This document shows, piece after piece, positions 45,144-57,333 of a stretch of 64,000 nucleotides of DNA. Position numbers and translations under genes: made by a program. The notes below the pieces were generated by a model. The model did no database searches. It was not told the origin of the DNA and was given only the letters and a program-made list of their open reading frames with translations. Numbering within the stretch: the stretch's first letter is position 1; the number at the start of each line of letters is the position of its first letter. The stretch is from Solenopsis invicta. Taxonomy: Eukaryota > Arthropoda > Insecta > Hymenoptera > Formicidae. Where the stretch lies: positions 4,083,501 through 4,147,500 of the forward strand of contig NC_052669.1 in assembly GCF_016802725.1 (NCBI RefSeq), given 5' to 3'.

Positions 45144-48100
45144 CGGATACTAAGAAATAAATATAAATATTTAACATTGAACTTTTTCGTTTTAATACAA
45201 ATATTAATTGGATATAAATTTTTCGGATACATAAATATTTTATTAAACATAATATGTTCTTGGATTACAAATTTTACGAAAAATTGTGCTATTTATGTCA
45301 TTAAAATGATTGTTTTATACTAGATATATTATATGTATATTATTACTTATTCACAGACTCATAAATACAATATCTTACCAACGTATAATCAATGCATAAC
45401 ACAACAGTTTCTTAAAACACGATAAGCTCAATATTATCAGGTCACATAAGTAATACCACAGCATATTTCACTATGGATATAAATCTGCACATTGCACAAT
45501 CTGCAATAATCATAATTCTATGTTTAGGTCATAAACGAATCAATAAACGTTTTCAATTTTTTTTTATTATCCATTACTTTTAGCGATAACGCTTCAAATG
45601 TTTAATGAAACAATCAAAACTGATTCAAATGTTTAATGAAACAATCAAAACTGATGCATATGTCATATTATTATAAGAATATTTCTGTAATGCTATTGAA
45701 AAAAAATTAAAATTTATCTAGTAGCATTTGTTTTAGTGATAAACACGCGCGCGAGTGCGAGATTATATAAATTGAGAAAATAGATAAAAAAATTAAAAGC
45801 CCCTTTTAATTAAAATCCAAAACTTAATTTTAAAATCTATCTAATGCTTTTCATAAATAAAATTTTAAACTGCTATTGAATAATATTAACAATATTAATT
45901 TTATTACAAATGTAAATTTTGCTCAATATAAATTTAAAAATAATGTTATTTTACGTATTTATATATATTTTAGTTTAAACATATTCCATACACTTTTAAA
46001 AATATTCTTAAATAAAACATTTTTAATTTTATTTATATAAAAATTGCATAAAAAAACCAATCCTTTTTAGCAGTTAATACACATTAATAAAAACATTTAA
46101 AAATGTATAAGAATTGTTGATATTTATATATACTAATTAATAAATAATATTTTTAGCAATAATTTATCTTTTTTTCTTTAACTAAGTTTTTGTATTTCAA
46201 AATCACTACAGTTTTACATAAATATATTGTATTCTAAATACTTTTTAAAGGCTGCTTTGTAGTTTCTTATAACTTTAATATCAAAATAATAATAAAACCA
46301 AAATTATCGAAGAAAATTATTATATTGCAACATAACATTTTAGCTTCATAACATTCAAATGCAATAACACTATTTCTAAAAAAAGTATACGTTATGTATA
46401 TGTATAATTAAAGTTTATATAAATTTTATCATATATTAAATAGAATCAATATGAAAATATATAATTAGATATATTTAATTTTAATTTACATATGCATATA
46501 TTCTATATAAATATTTTAAACAATCCAGAAATAACTACATTATTATATTATATAATATGGGACATATAAGTTATTTAAAGAGTTGAAAACTGAAAGTGTG
46601 CATTATGACAAAGAATGTTTTAGATAAAAGTTGTGTATTGTTTGAAAAAAAGCAAATAATAGTAAAATTAATTTTTGTAAAAATTAGTTTTTTTTTAATC
46701 AAAAAGTATCATTTAAAACAATTGCGTGATTTTTTTTCATAATATAATGCTTTTAATTTTTCCACATACAAAAGTATTAAGAGAGAATTATCAAAAAGAC
46801 AGTACAAAATATATTATATTTTATTCTGGCTTATTTTGATATAAAAAAGTATAAAATATCTGGCAAATTATTAATTTCTTGATAAACGTATCTTAATACG
46901 TTTGACCTTACATACAACTTTCGTCAAGAACATTCTTTGCTATAATACCTAATTTTAGGAATAATAATTTGTAGCGCTTTAAATATCCTCTCTTGCATGC
47001 TATAAAAGAATCATATATATATATTTCTTTTTTATTGCGGTAATAATAATGAAGTATATTAAAGTTAACATTACAGACTTCTGGAAAAATATAGTAACTA
47101 GGTATTAAAGATGCCTTTTTTAATTAAAAATATAATTCTCACACACATAAACACACACGCATACATATCTCTTATGATACTATTTATTTCATATACTATT
47201 ATTAAATCCATTGTAAATTGCATGTAAAGATTTACAAGGGTAGCAAATTTTAATTGAATATAATTGGACGGTTTTTTGCTAAAAAATATAGCGGTAATTA
47301 CCGAATATTAATATTACCTTTATAATTAAGTAATTCTTCTAGCAAATATTCAAGATTTAAGATTGTGTAATAATACAAAAAATTATAGCACGTATCTAAA
47401 ATCGCATAATAAATTTTATTTTTGTAGAATATAGATGAACAAAGACAAAAATGTGTAATAATATAACATATAACTATTAGATAGTAAAGTAAGATAAAGA
47501 AATACATTCATTTATCAAGAGAATATTAAGTATTAATACAAACAAATTATTATATTTAATAAGTATAAAAAAAGAAATTCAAGCATCTAAAGAGAGATTT
47601 GAAAAAGATATAAAGATACTAGTTTTCAACAACAAAATTTCACGACTTAATAATACTTCTGACATTTACGGAGAACATATAGAAGCAGAAAAGTTAAAAT
47701 ACAAAATTTCTTAGATAATAAATTTATCTTATAATTTTCTGTATTCTGCTAGTTATAACTTGGATGAAATCATTATTATTGCAGCACATAAAATAAAGTA
47801 CATATACTATTTGTAAATCAAAAGTATCAGAGATCAATCAATTAAATTGCTTGAAAAATTAACTGTCACCGATTGAATCAGGAATTCAGTATATCTCATA
47901 CGAGAAATTTGAAGACGAATACAACTTACTAGTAAAAATTCAAAAACATAGCAGAGAAGATTTAAGATTGGGTTTAAAAGAAATCATTTACATAGTAAAA
48001 CAAACTTGAGAAAAAATCAAATGATATTATTACTGGACCAATTTAATCAAGTCATACAAATAAGTAGAAATAAAAGAAAAAATTAAATAGCTTATATATG

Positions 48101-49632
48101 AAATAAAGCACTTATAAATACATGACAAATAATAATAGTTTGACGACATTAAACGATGTTGAAAGAGATTGATTAGAACATCACATTACACCTGCATACA
48201 AAAATTACCAAACCGATCAGATATCTCAGTTCAACCGATCAATGTCTCGGAATAACTTCTAAAATAGAGAGCTAATATAAAAATAAAAACCTAACATAAA
48301 AATGCATTTGCAAAATACAATATGTGTTATAAGAAGAGCCTAAAAATATATATATATAATAATTCTAACTGTAATTCAGAACATCGTCAAAAAGAAGAGA
48401 AAAAAACTTGAATATTAGATTGTATTTAAATTTCGTAAAAGACGAAATAGCATACCAACAAGTTTTTCAGCGATACGCGTGTAATTGTTTTCACTTTTTT
48501 TTTCATTTTTCGCCAAGATAACTAGACCCATTTTCAAGCACTTCAAATTGACGGATTAAAAAGATTCATCGTGAAACTTTCTAAAATTTCACTTACCAAA
48601 CGGAGGAACATTGATAATAAAATAAGCAACATAAAGTAATTAGATTAATTTGTAGTTTATAAATTATGGCGATATAACGTGTCATATAGTATTGATTAGA
48701 AATAAAATATAAATGTATCGATTAGAAATTGCGTGTACTACATCAAGTGATCAACTGTTATATCATTAAATTAATTAACAACTATTTATAATCGACAGAT
48801 TGTCTAATAGTGAGTTTTATCAATGATTAGCCATATTTAGCGTGTCATATTTAGTCATAATTATATCGTATTATGTTTCTTCATAAATTGCTAAATTTGA
48901 AATACGTATAATATGTTGTTTTCTTAATATTATGCAGTATACTTTAATTGTGCATGAATAACACGCCATTAAAAGCTAGAAATATATTAAACAAAAAATA
49001 ATAATAACTTTCCATATTTTATTTGATTATATTCTTTTTTTAATCAAAATTGAAAACTTTTGCGAACTTCAACAATAGGTTAATACAGCAAAGTCTGTCG
49101 GAAACATTTTATAAAGTGTCTGGTACTTTGTCAACAGAAATAATTTGATATAGAATCTGACATTTGATATTGATAGAATACTAACAGAAATATAGCAAAG
49201 TAATGTAGTTTTATGACACAATCGATGCCAATTTGTAAACATACTACAATTTGTTTGCTTGAAATTAATCGTAACATAATGAAAGTTGTATAAATCAAAT
49301 ATTTAACTCAATATAAAATATTTACTTAATTACATTCTCCGATATCACATCATTAAGTTTTATAAATAAATCAAACGTTTAACTCTTGATATAATGTAAA
49401 AAAAATTTTTACTTAATTAGATTCTCTGATATCGAATCATTATTATATCATTGCTATATCATATACTATTCATAAGTTTCATTATTATTGCGGATCGTTT
49501 CATTGCCAAAATATAAAACTTTTAGAAAATTAAATAATATTATACTGAAAGTACGTGTGCTTAAATACAAAATATATTACAGTTGTTATACTATAATACA
49601 GACATTATAAAATTTGTAATATTCTACTCGCA
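45144..49632. other. 4.5 kb AT-rich region without a supported gene
   Basis: No intact coding region found. Two adjacent exact 31 bp repeats lie at 45593-45654. At about 47570-48060 short + strand reading blocks in changing frames (for example NKISRLNNTSDIYGEH and KFEDEYNLLVKIQKHS) suggest a very decayed coding element, perhaps a retroelement gag; I cannot name it. Confidence 0.4.
45593..45654. repeat. 31 bp perfect tandem duplication
   Basis: The unit begins TTCAAATGTTTAATGAAAC and occurs twice, head to tail, with no mismatch. It is therefore recent or conserved. Confidence 0.85.
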
Positions 49633-50562
49633 TTAATATATGACATGAGTAACATTAGCATTACATTGCGACGTAACGGCTTCTTCAAGTGTACAATCCA
49701 GTTTTCGGTAGCTGGCTGTACTCGGTCGCCGTCTACTACGATTGTTTCTTGATCTTCGACCCTCTAATACAATAGCAAGTATCTGAAACATAAATAGAAT
49801 TATTTTATATATGAAAAAACAATCACAAATGTGTAAATAAAAATGCACAAATTTTATTAACCTTCTGTTTATTATGATAACCTATATATCCAGCAAGACA
49901 CGCCAAGGTAATCACAGTAAAATAAGTAAAGAAATGAGAATCATCTTCCACTCTCATGTTGGAATACTCTATTCTAGCATTATTATTCTTCCGTTCAGAG
50001 ACTTCTTGTATATTTTCATTTTGATTTCCTTTTAGAAAAAATACACGCGTAAATAGATAATTGTATGAAATAATTAATACAAAAACAATTGAACATTCTT
50101 ACCTGTTTCTGGATGTTGAATTGTATCATCTATATCTAAAAAATATATATAATATAAGATATAATTTTTATAAAACCTTTAAAACATATAATAAATGTAT
50201 TGAATTATATATATGTATATATAATATTTTTCTAACATATCTTTATATATACATTATTTTTCAATATAAATGCATAAAAATATTTTATAACTTGAACATA
50301 ATTTACATAACATACATTATTCATGTACATCATTTTTACATTATTTTTGTATAAAAAAAAGTAAGCAAAATATAAAATTTAGAAAAATATGTAATAATGT
50401 TTCAATTTATTATTTTAATTGAAAATAATTTTTACATATTTTAAGGGGATTAGGCAGTCAAAAATAAAGTTTTTCTTTATAAGTCAATTTTAAAGAAATT
50501 TAAGCACATCCAAATTCACCCTTTCACTCAATGTTTATTGTCCTAGCATGTAGATAAAAAAA

Positions 50563-50612
<50 letters not shown>

Positions 50613-50686
50613 TGTACGTGTATATATATATATATATATACGTGTATATATATATATATATTTTTTTTTTCCGAGAAAAACGCATA

Positions 50687-50727
<41 letters not shown>

Positions 50728-52468
50728 GCGTTATGAACGGAAGTTTAGATCGATTTGAAAAAATTCTGGAATATATAATAAACATGTGTTATTTACGAAC
50801 AAACCTCTGATACATTTATATAAAAATTCGATTTTTTGTATTTAAAAAATTACGTTTTTTGTAACAAATTTTTTGTAACCATTTTTTGTAACCATTAATT
50901 TAAAAAAATCGCCGTTTTTTGGCCGCCATTTTAATAATGTTGTTGCAATTCTTGTTTTTTTTTTTTAAGGTTTGAACAAAAACTATGAGCTTGATGAACA
51001 ACATCCCACAAGAAAGATGTTACTATCTTACTTTTTAAATTCTGTATCACTACAAGAGTAAGAGCACTTTTCTTCAATTCTCATATGATCGTCTCTTCAT
51101 CACCCCATTTCTTAAATATATATATTTAATACCAATTTGTTTTCTATCAACATGTTAACAATAAACATTGTGTAAAAGGGTAAATCTGGATGTACTTATT
51201 TTTGCGATTTGACTGCCTAATCCCTTTAAAGAATAAAGTATAAACACATGGACAAATACACATTTACAAACATTCACCACAATATATTACAAATGCATGT
51301 TCATTAGTATAATACCATCTAGTCCATCATTTTCCAAATTATCATCAGGATTCCCAGCATCATAATGCTCTTGTGTATTTTCCGATATTGTACTTGGTTT
51401 TATATCGTCAATATTTTGCCCTTTAGATTTCTCTGCGTCTTCTTCATTTGCAACCTTATTATTTATAGCATTATTTCTTGATGGTGCTTGTGAATCACCG
51501 TTTGAAGGAATATTTTTTATGGGTTTTGTTTCAGCATTAGCGCCGAGTTCAGTACTAACGCTGTTCGGTTTATTTTCTTTAAATGTTGAAGATAATTTAT
51601 GAACTTGTGTCTCTGAGGTATTATTTATCTTCTTTTGGATGGTATTTACTTTTTCAGTATCAGATTTTGTTTTTTCCTCATCCAATTTTTCGCTGTCTGC
51701 GAGAAGTGGATTACTAGGCGGCATATTTAAGTTATCTTCTTTAACATTATTATTATTGTTGTTCAAACCTGCTGTAATTTGCTTTCTGTCCTGCTCTTTA
51801 AATTCTTTTATTTCTATCTTTTTAGCTTCAATTGGATTAGTTTCAATACTTGTTATCTCACCCTTTGACTGGCTTACATGCGGTTTATCAGTTGCAAGAG
51901 AATCGTATTTCGTTTCTACCTTATTTACTCTTTTCATCATATCATCATCAATACTTTTGATCCAAGCAAATACTGCGCATAGTGGACGAAAATTATTTTG
52001 AAAGTCAAAGCATATCCGTTCACATGTGTGACGTCTATTAAGACTTTGGACCAATGGCCTCCAAAATTGATCTACTTTAGTATACAGTGATGTAAGTCCT
52101 TGTAAATTGTTGCAAAAATCTTCCTTGGCTTTATCATCATTAGGAACATATTTTTCCACATATGAATTGAATGTTGCAGTACTATTAAGAGGAATTGACA
52201 ACTGACTAGAATATTGGCAAATCTTGTATGCTGTGTCATAAACTCCTAAACACAGGAAACTATTTAAAGTTTCTGGATTATATTTCCAATATGTCACAGG
52301 ATATGTCACGGATGCACATGGTTTTACATTTTCTGACTCATATATAAATTTAAATGCTGGGCATAGATTCGAGTCATTCTTCATAATGTCTATAATATTC
52401 GGTGTCACTTCGTGCGGTGCGCTTCTCGCTGCCGTGAAGGAAAGAAATAGGACAAAACAGTTTTTCAT
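49633..52468 (-). CDS. TGOLN2: Trans-Golgi network integral membrane protein (TGN38/TGOLN2-like)
   Basis: This is a predicted type I membrane protein cycling between the trans-Golgi network and the surface. Exons, in - strand order, are 52468-51316, 50129-50103, 50028-49862 and 49782-49633, giving 498 aa. I chose Met at 52468 because it starts a signal peptide (KNCFVLFLSFTAARSA); an in-frame Met at 52627 would bury it. A cysteine-containing luminal domain is followed by a long low-complexity acidic/polar region rich in Asn, Glu and Lys. A transmembrane segment follows (FFTYFTVITLACLAGYIGY), then YHNKQKILAIVLEGRRSR, which matches vertebrate TGN38. The cytosolic SYRKL is a YxxPhi sorting signal like the SDYQRL of TGN38. 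The 27-nt exon 2 is a microexon. Intron 1 carries a TTAA-flanked element. Confidence 0.88.
50445..51225. mobile_element. TTAA-flanked element in intron 1 of the TGN38-like gene
   Basis: This 781 bp segment is flanked by TTAA (50441-50444, 51226-51229). The left end is GGGGATTAGGCAGTCA; the right end read inward is GGGATTAGGCAGTCAAA. It contains a run of TA/TATG microsatellite (about 50568-50726) and no coding sequence. It shares the TTAA target and G-rich start with the elements in the JHAMT introns, but not their inner sequence. Confidence 0.8.
50568..50726. repeat. TA-rich compound microsatellite
   Basis: TA runs interrupted by ATGTA and ACGTG steps and one GT stretch. Open frames on both strands here are repeat artefacts. 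Confidence 0.9.
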
Positions 52469-52781
52469 AAAGGTGATACGAAATAAATCGGCGTAATGGT
52501 TTTCCATTATTTTCTTTTCAGGAATGTATGATCTTTTAGCCTCTACCGTACGGACTAGTAAATTCACTGTCACTTTATCGGTTGATGAACATAGTTCTGT
52601 TTTATGCTTCAATTCTTCTGAACACAAATCATTTTTTTAGAAAGGTCTCAGATATTTTCACTCGCACAATTCTAATATTGTTCTAGAAACGCAATATCTC
52701 GAATAAGATATAGCATAACCTATCCAATTCAATTTCGCTACATTCGCTAGACAGCAGAGCACTCAATATGTAGTATTCACC

Positions 52782-52926
52782 TACGTCTATAGTTTCTAAA
52801 TTGAAGACGCGAGTCACGAGAGAATCGAATGGAGGGAATGCGCACAGAGCGCTTTTACATGTTAGCGCATTCCCTCCATTCGATTCTCTTGTAACGTACG
52901 TCTTCTATCTGGAAACTCCAATATCG
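52782..52926. repeat. Long hairpin upstream of the TGN38-like gene
   Basis: The arms 52803-52843 and 52865-52905 are inverted copies. The inner 25 bp (GAGAATCGAATGGAGGGAAT and flanks) are exact, the outer 16 bp have about five mismatches, and weaker pairing (AGTTTCT/AGTTTCC) extends about 20 bp further. The loop is about 21 bp. It lies roughly 330 bp upstream of the chosen start codon and could be a MITE or a transcribed hairpin. Confidence 0.75.
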
Positions 52927-54871
52927 TATCCAATTCTGTCGTTACGTACGATAACTGCGCCATCTGAAAATTCTTACTATTTCAAAATATAAAATTACCA
53001 ACGGTGAATAAGTTTGATCAACCGCAATAACAATTTGAAGTATAATTACTATTATTTCAGCATAAAATTAATAAATAAATTTTGATTTAATAATCTATAT
53101 CATATAATAATATGTCATCATTTAAAATATTAGCATTATCTTAATATACAATTACTAATAACAAATATATGTTGCATATTAAAAATCGCTTGATTAAAAT
53201 TAAATCAGTTCAAAAATCTTCCGAACATAACTTTATATAGTTGTTTTCAATTTAAATTGCACTATATTACTAAAACAATTTTTAATGCATGCATACTCAG
53301 GTTTTAACACCGACGATCGGTCGTGCTCTCCGAATATTTTCGAGTTCCTCAAGTTCATTTGCCAGCAATGCAGAAAATTAACTTGCGATAACTGATATTT
53401 TAACAGTGTTTTAATCATTAAACATTTAAATTATTATCAGAAAAACTCTGTTAAAGAAATTTTTCCGTGCATTACCAATTAATTAATTAAAACTGTAATA
53501 CCAATTCAATCAACAAAGTTTTTTAAACTTTAAGTATTTAAAAAATATAATGAATATTTAAAAACTTTTAAAAAACGGTCTGTTGATTAGAAATAATTTA
53601 TAAAAATGTTGAAACTATGTAAGCGGAGCGGAAGTTCGCAGTGTACTCCGCAAGGAATAAAGTACCAATACTACTATACTATACTATTGGAAATAATTTC
53701 TAATAATAATCAATGTCGCACATAAATCTTAATATTTATTTAATTTAAAAAAAATTTTAAGAAAAATAAGTTTTAAATATTGTTTTATTATACCGCGCCT
53801 TTTTATTTCTTCAGCATTATTTTAAAACATAATTATACTGCACTTTACAATAATTGTCAAATATATCATTTAACAAAATATGAACATTAGATAAGAATAT
53901 AAAACAAGAATATAAGAAAACGAAAACACAAAAACTTTCTGTCACTGATAAACATAAAAATAATATAATACTTTCTTATTACTTAATACTCTGACTAAAC
54001 ATTCCTTAATTTTAAAAATCCATTCAAACAAAGAATTCAATAATCATATGCAATTTAACAAATTTTATACAAATATTATATTTTAAAATAATTTATGATA
54101 TAAAAATTTAATTTAATTTTCACGTAATTAAAACAAAATAACTCCAAGTAACTTGAAATTATATTCAACTTATTGTTAATAACCTAAAATGTAATACTCA
54201 AAATCACATCAGAATGTGACATTAGAATTAATTTTGGTAACTAATTTCACAAAATTATAAAAGTATTATTAAATCATGCGATACGAGAAGAAGCAAAATG
54301 CAATCAATCCGTTGATACCAGAAAACATAGCGCAAAAAATCGGGGCGATAAAAGAGACAAGAAGTCATAAATGACGTGGAACGTTCTTTAAAGCAAAAGC
54401 GATTAGACAAAATAGCGATAAAAAATGCGCATGGAAACGACCACTCGGCACAAGATCAAAGATACAAAAAAATTACACGGAGAAACAGCTATGTTGCAGG
54501 TTATAATATAACATTAAAGATATCTCTTGATTATTTAATATTATACAAAGAAAACTGTATATTGTTTTTTTTATTATATACTATTTTACTCTATCAACAC
54601 GTTTTTTTACACTCGGTATATTTTATTATATTTCATATACTAGATTATTAATTCTCATGGAAAAGATTCTGTTTTTCCACTTTTATACTATGTTTGAGTT
54701 GCATTTAAAACTGTACGTATGTACAAAGTAATGTACTAAAATTTTGATTAATTAAAAATTTATAAAATGCAATAGTATTACGATAGTCCGACGTGAAACA
54801 TTTACTTACTAAAAGCATGACATTGTTCTTTAATACATAAACTTTAAATAATTTTTTTAATTCTCAAACAA
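52927..54871. other. Intergenic region between TGN38-like and glycerate-kinase-like genes
   Basis: AT-rich. The open frame 54376-54651 has no match I recognise and no clear splice link to the next gene. A 5' noncoding exon of the downstream gene could lie here, because TGCAG just after the predicted start would work as an acceptor. Confidence 0.4.
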
Positions 54872-57333
54872 ATGCAGATCCGTCAAGATCTCAGTACTAT
54901 TATTAATGGTGGTATAAAATGCGTTAATTCGTCAGCAATTATTCCTAAGAAGATTAAATATAATGGTCGTACGACATTAATAATTCATAATGTCAAGTAT
55001 AAAATAAATAATAACTTGCATATCGTTGGCTGGGGCAAGGAAGCAATTATTATGAGCTCGGCACTCGAAAGAATGGTTGGCAAACAACTGAAAAAGGGAT
55101 TTATTGTAGTACCTCGCAAATCGATCTCTATGATGTGGAGCTTCCCGGAAGCTTTTCCAAAGTTGGACAGTTGTGTAACTTTCGTCGAAGCCGGAACGGA
55201 AGGACAGCCGGATGAAAAGGCAATTGAGATTACACGGACAATTGCGAATTATTGTAAGCGACTGAAAAAACGTGATTTATTGATAGTTATGCTGTCCCAA
55301 GATCTAGATGATCTTCTGTGCTGCCCGCGTGATACAATTACATTGAGAGATAAGTTAAGAATTCTCAACAGGTTAAAAGCTGCTAATGCAACTCTTGAAG
55401 AGATCAATATCGTAAGGAATAAACTTTCTGCGATAAGAGGCAAGTAGTTTAGGTGCAAGAAAATTTCATTAACCACTTTTGTGAAACTTTAAACTCATAG
55501 ATCTTATCAGCATTTCTCCAGAAAGAAATCTATAAGTAAATCTATAATCCTATTAGGCAAACAAATGTAATATAAAACTAATTTTGTCACTTTCACGACT
55601 AAATCATATTGCGCTTAAGACTACAATTATTAAAATTAATTTGCATTAATCAATGTGTAATATCTTATTTTTCGATTATAATATATAGATTAACAACAAG
55701 ATTAATATCTTGAGAAGAAAAGCATATGTGTAGATAAAAGTTCTACGTAATATTTTAGATATATATTTCTTAGATATTATTATATAATTTTCTTATAGTA
55801 TATATAAAATGTTTTTTTTAAGTCTATAATAAATTTTTCTGCAAGCATGATCTTTCTAATAATAATATTAAAAATGTATATGCATATGAATAATGGATGT
55901 AATAAAAAAATGTTTAGGCGGTGATCTGGCGCGCCTGGCATATCCAGCTAAAGTCATCACTCTTTTCACATCTAATATGTCAGCAGAACCACCAGAACAA
56001 TTGGGTGGAGGTCCATGCGTTTATGACCCGAAGGATCAAAGAGCCCTAGCTATTCTGATAAAGTACAAACTTTTCGACAAAGTATCACAGAACGTACGAG
56101 AGTTGTTAGGGGAATCCAATCCTCGGACAACAGCAGCGGATGCCCAATTAGACGAAAAGAAGAAATACAAGTTCGTGAAGCAATATGTGATCGCATGCAA
56201 CGCTGACGCTATAGAATGTATGGCAACGAAAGTCCTTAAACTGGGACTGTCTCCTTTGAAATTTAACCTCACCCGTGGCGGAACCGTCGAGGAATTCGCG
56301 CAGGAGTATGTGAAGATCGCGTCGTTAATGATCCTGGCGGTTGAGAACAAAATTACCAAGTTGGAGATGTACGAGCAGATGAAGGAGAGTCCGGTATGCC
56401 CTCTGACCGACCGGGAGGTATGGGAAATGTTTCCCACGAAGGACAAATGGGGTCTGGGACTGTGCCTTTTGCTGGGTGGTCGACCGAGCGTTCATCTCGG
56501 CGAGCATTCCGGGAAGGGTGGGCCCAATCAGGAACTCGCCCTCCACTTCTCCTTATATTGGTACATGCGTACGAAGCAATATCCAATCTTGCGAGGATAC
56601 ACCGTCTGGTTTCTCGGCGGTAGCTCTTACGGAAGAGACGGCAATACCAACGCAGCTGGCGCATTCGGATACAAGAGCCTCGCTACTGACATTTACCCGG
56701 AATACGAAAAAGCGAAGAGCGTGCATAAGGCTGCCTTCCAGAAATGGCGGAGGCTCGCCGAAGATAAACAGAACGAATTGGAGATCGCGGTAAGAACGCG
56801 GCAGTGATAGCCCACTTCCTTCTTTATTGCTCGCATACAACCGAATAAAGTCGGAGAGATGAAATATTGAAATGTCGGTTTCCAAAAAGTCGATGACGTT
56901 ACTGGTCAAATGCAAATAGAGAAGGGAGGGAAAAGCTTTCGATGCAATTGTACCTTGTAATAATTTGACGCATGAAATGATTTACCGATATTATTGCGTC
57001 CGATCCGCAGCACAGTCATTCCTGCAAACCTTTTTACAGAAAGCTCGCCAAGCGGCGGAAGATGCGGAGGAAACAATGAAAAGATACGCGGCTATACTAC
57101 CGGAACAAGCTTTAAAGGAAAACAACACAAATTTGTTTTTCTCAAGTATCAACGACGGCGACGAGTTATTGCAGCTGAGGAGTGAAAATTATTACACGCT
57201 CATGGACATCGGGGATCTTCACGTTATACGAATCGTGCGCTTTCAGTGCAACCCGGCACCTGTCACAGAGACGAAGATAGGATACATGCCGATAGAGACA
57301 GACCTGTCAATCGCACGTTATCGGCAACGGTAG
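54872..57333 (+). CDS. GLYCTK: Glycerate-kinase-like protein (divergent, possibly inactive)
   Basis: Members of this MOFRL-type family phosphorylate D-glycerate in serine and fructose catabolism. Exons are 54872-55439, 55918-56789 and 57040-57333, giving 577 aa (human GLYCTK about 523). Recognisable blocks are IVGWGKEAIIM (conserved Lys56), RGGDLARLAYPAK at the first junction, GPNQELAL and GRDGNTNAAGA. Intron 1 starts AGAG|GCAAGT and ends AG: a GC-AG intron, required to keep the frame. Signature residues differ. The GGGSALL loop reads SQDLDDLL (142-149), GGEPTV reads GGRPSV (Arg378), GGRNQE reads GGPNQE (Pro392) and SGGTDG reads GGSSYG. Near the C-terminus the TNVMDIHL motif is replaced by TLMDIGDLHV. 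A helical insert precedes exon 3. The frame is intact, suggesting constraint without the standard activity. The start could lie in an upstream exon. Confidence 0.82.

Noticed and set aside
45593..45654. Adjacent 31 bp repeats considered as a CRISPR-like array
   Set aside because: Only two units, no spacers between them, and the genome is eukaryotic.
50543..50810. Open frames rich in Tyr/Ile on both strands
   Set aside because: They are translations of a TA/TATG microsatellite.
52469..52627. Upstream in-frame Met as the start of the TGN38-like protein
   Set aside because: It would put 53 polar residues before an evident signal peptide; the Met at 52468 fits a secreted type I membrane protein.
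55893..56807. Long intact frame considered as an endogenous viral nucleoprotein
   Set aside because: GGDLARLAYPAK, GPNQELAL and DGNTNAAGA, plus frame-consistent joins to the flanking exons, identify it as the middle exon of a glycerate-kinase-like gene.
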